A DNA stretch of 64,000 bases, taken from contig NW_019211459.1 in NCBI RefSeq assembly GCF_002443255.2, positions 24,881,388 through 24,945,387 on the forward strand, in the 5' to 3' direction. Shown piece by piece: positions 63,491 through 64,000 of the stretch. Position numbers and translations under genes: made by a program. The first letter of the stretch is position 1, and each line of letters begins with the position of its first letter. This DNA is from Varroa destructor (Eukaryota > Arthropoda > Arachnida > Mesostigmata > Varroidae). The notes under the pieces were generated by a model. The model did no database searches. It saw only the letters and a program-made list of their open reading frames with translations, and was not told the DNA's origin.

Positions 63491-64000
63491 TATATATAGC
63501 GCAGCGCGTCTAAATTGATAAGTTTTCTTATGCCTTGTTTCTAAAACTGTGTCTAAACAAAACAAGATGGGCCAGCAATTCTTTTTGCATGCGCTAAACG
63601 CGTCATTCCTAATGCCCGTGATCCTTCTATATAACCATCATTCAGCGCATCTCTGATTCAGGACCTAAACCACTCATAAGTATCTGTGAAATTATTCCTT
63701 CTTAAATCCATAAACGACTTATCCATAGCAACCGTGCGTCAACCGTTTAGGCTTGTCGGGACAATCCCAGCAGTATATATTCTGGTTCACAAAAAGGCCG
63801 TTGATTATTTTTAAAGATTCCACAGACCGTCGACTTCTGGCAAAAAATAATTTGTCTAGTTTGATTTATGCTTCTCCCAGTACGAAGAGACTAGATAATG
63901 GCATTGCTTTGTTCATGTTGCAAAAATGATACAGTGTCTTTCGCTATGACGAGCTTGTTGTTTTGTTTTAGAAAAAACTGGTTGTCGCCTACTATTAGAA

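Larger units (their letters stand above)
38248..64000 (+). other. Lim1 first coding intron, incomplete, at least 25.7 kb
   Basis: From GTAAGT at 38248 to the window end, no sequence matching the second LIM domain, homeodomain or C-terminal region was found in any frame, so the intron continues past the window. It is mainly AT-rich with GC-richer islands near 43.8-44.3, 48.5-49.3, 50.8-51.9 and 62.0-62.4 kb. These are candidate enhancers or nested genes. No nested gene could be established. Repeats, hairpins and an assembly gap inside it are listed separately. Confidence 0.75.

Noticed and set aside
1..64000. CRISPR arrays, operons, phage or other prokaryotic systems
   Set aside because: No regularly spaced repeats or dense same-strand ORFs; the gene structure is eukaryotic throughout.

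Overview
This is a eukaryotic window, almost certainly arthropod nuclear DNA. Genes are split by GT-AG introns, coding density is very low, the background is AT-rich with many (TA)n microsatellites, a decayed mariner transposase is present, and the 3'-most gene is the LIM-homeobox gene Lim1 (Lhx1/5). A chelicerate such as a mite would fit the very long Lim1 intron and moderate GC, but that placement is inference. Nothing in the window looks bacterial or plasmid-like.

Layout from the left. (1) 1-9.7 kb: no supportable gene; a GC-richer patch lies at about 1.26-2.33 kb. (2) 9.79-13.76 kb, plus strand: a complete four-exon gene for a 203-residue four-span MARVEL-domain (CKLF-like/CMTM) membrane protein, with all three introns in phase 0. 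(3) 16.73-17.81 kb, minus strand: an intact intronless ORF of 358 codons that I do not recognise; it is by far the longest ORF here and too long to be chance. (4) 19.45-19.81 kb: a frameshifted mariner transposase relic. (5) 19.8-31.9 kb: no firm gene; it includes a tRNA-like insertion flanked by an 11-bp direct repeat (26.6 kb). (6) 31.94-33.62 kb, plus strand: a probable small membrane-protein gene in three exons with matching splice phases; its 5' end is uncertain. (7) 34.6-36.3 kb: a CpG-rich island, followed by a probable untranslated leader. (8) 38.07-38.25 kb, plus strand: the first coding exon of Lim1, encoding a complete first LIM domain. (9) 38.25 kb to the end: the first coding intron of Lim1, still running after 25.7 kb, holding microsatellites, hairpins and a 100-N assembly gap. 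No second LIM domain or homeodomain exon was found.

The genes have no obvious shared pathway. The MARVEL protein and the smaller predicted membrane protein lie upstream of, and on the same strand as, the developmental regulator Lim1. The CpG island and the long intron are the natural places for Lim1 regulatory DNA. The most unexplained item is the intronless 358-residue ORF, which could be an orphan gene, a retrogene, or a captured viral or mobile-element gene. I cannot decide between these from sequence alone.
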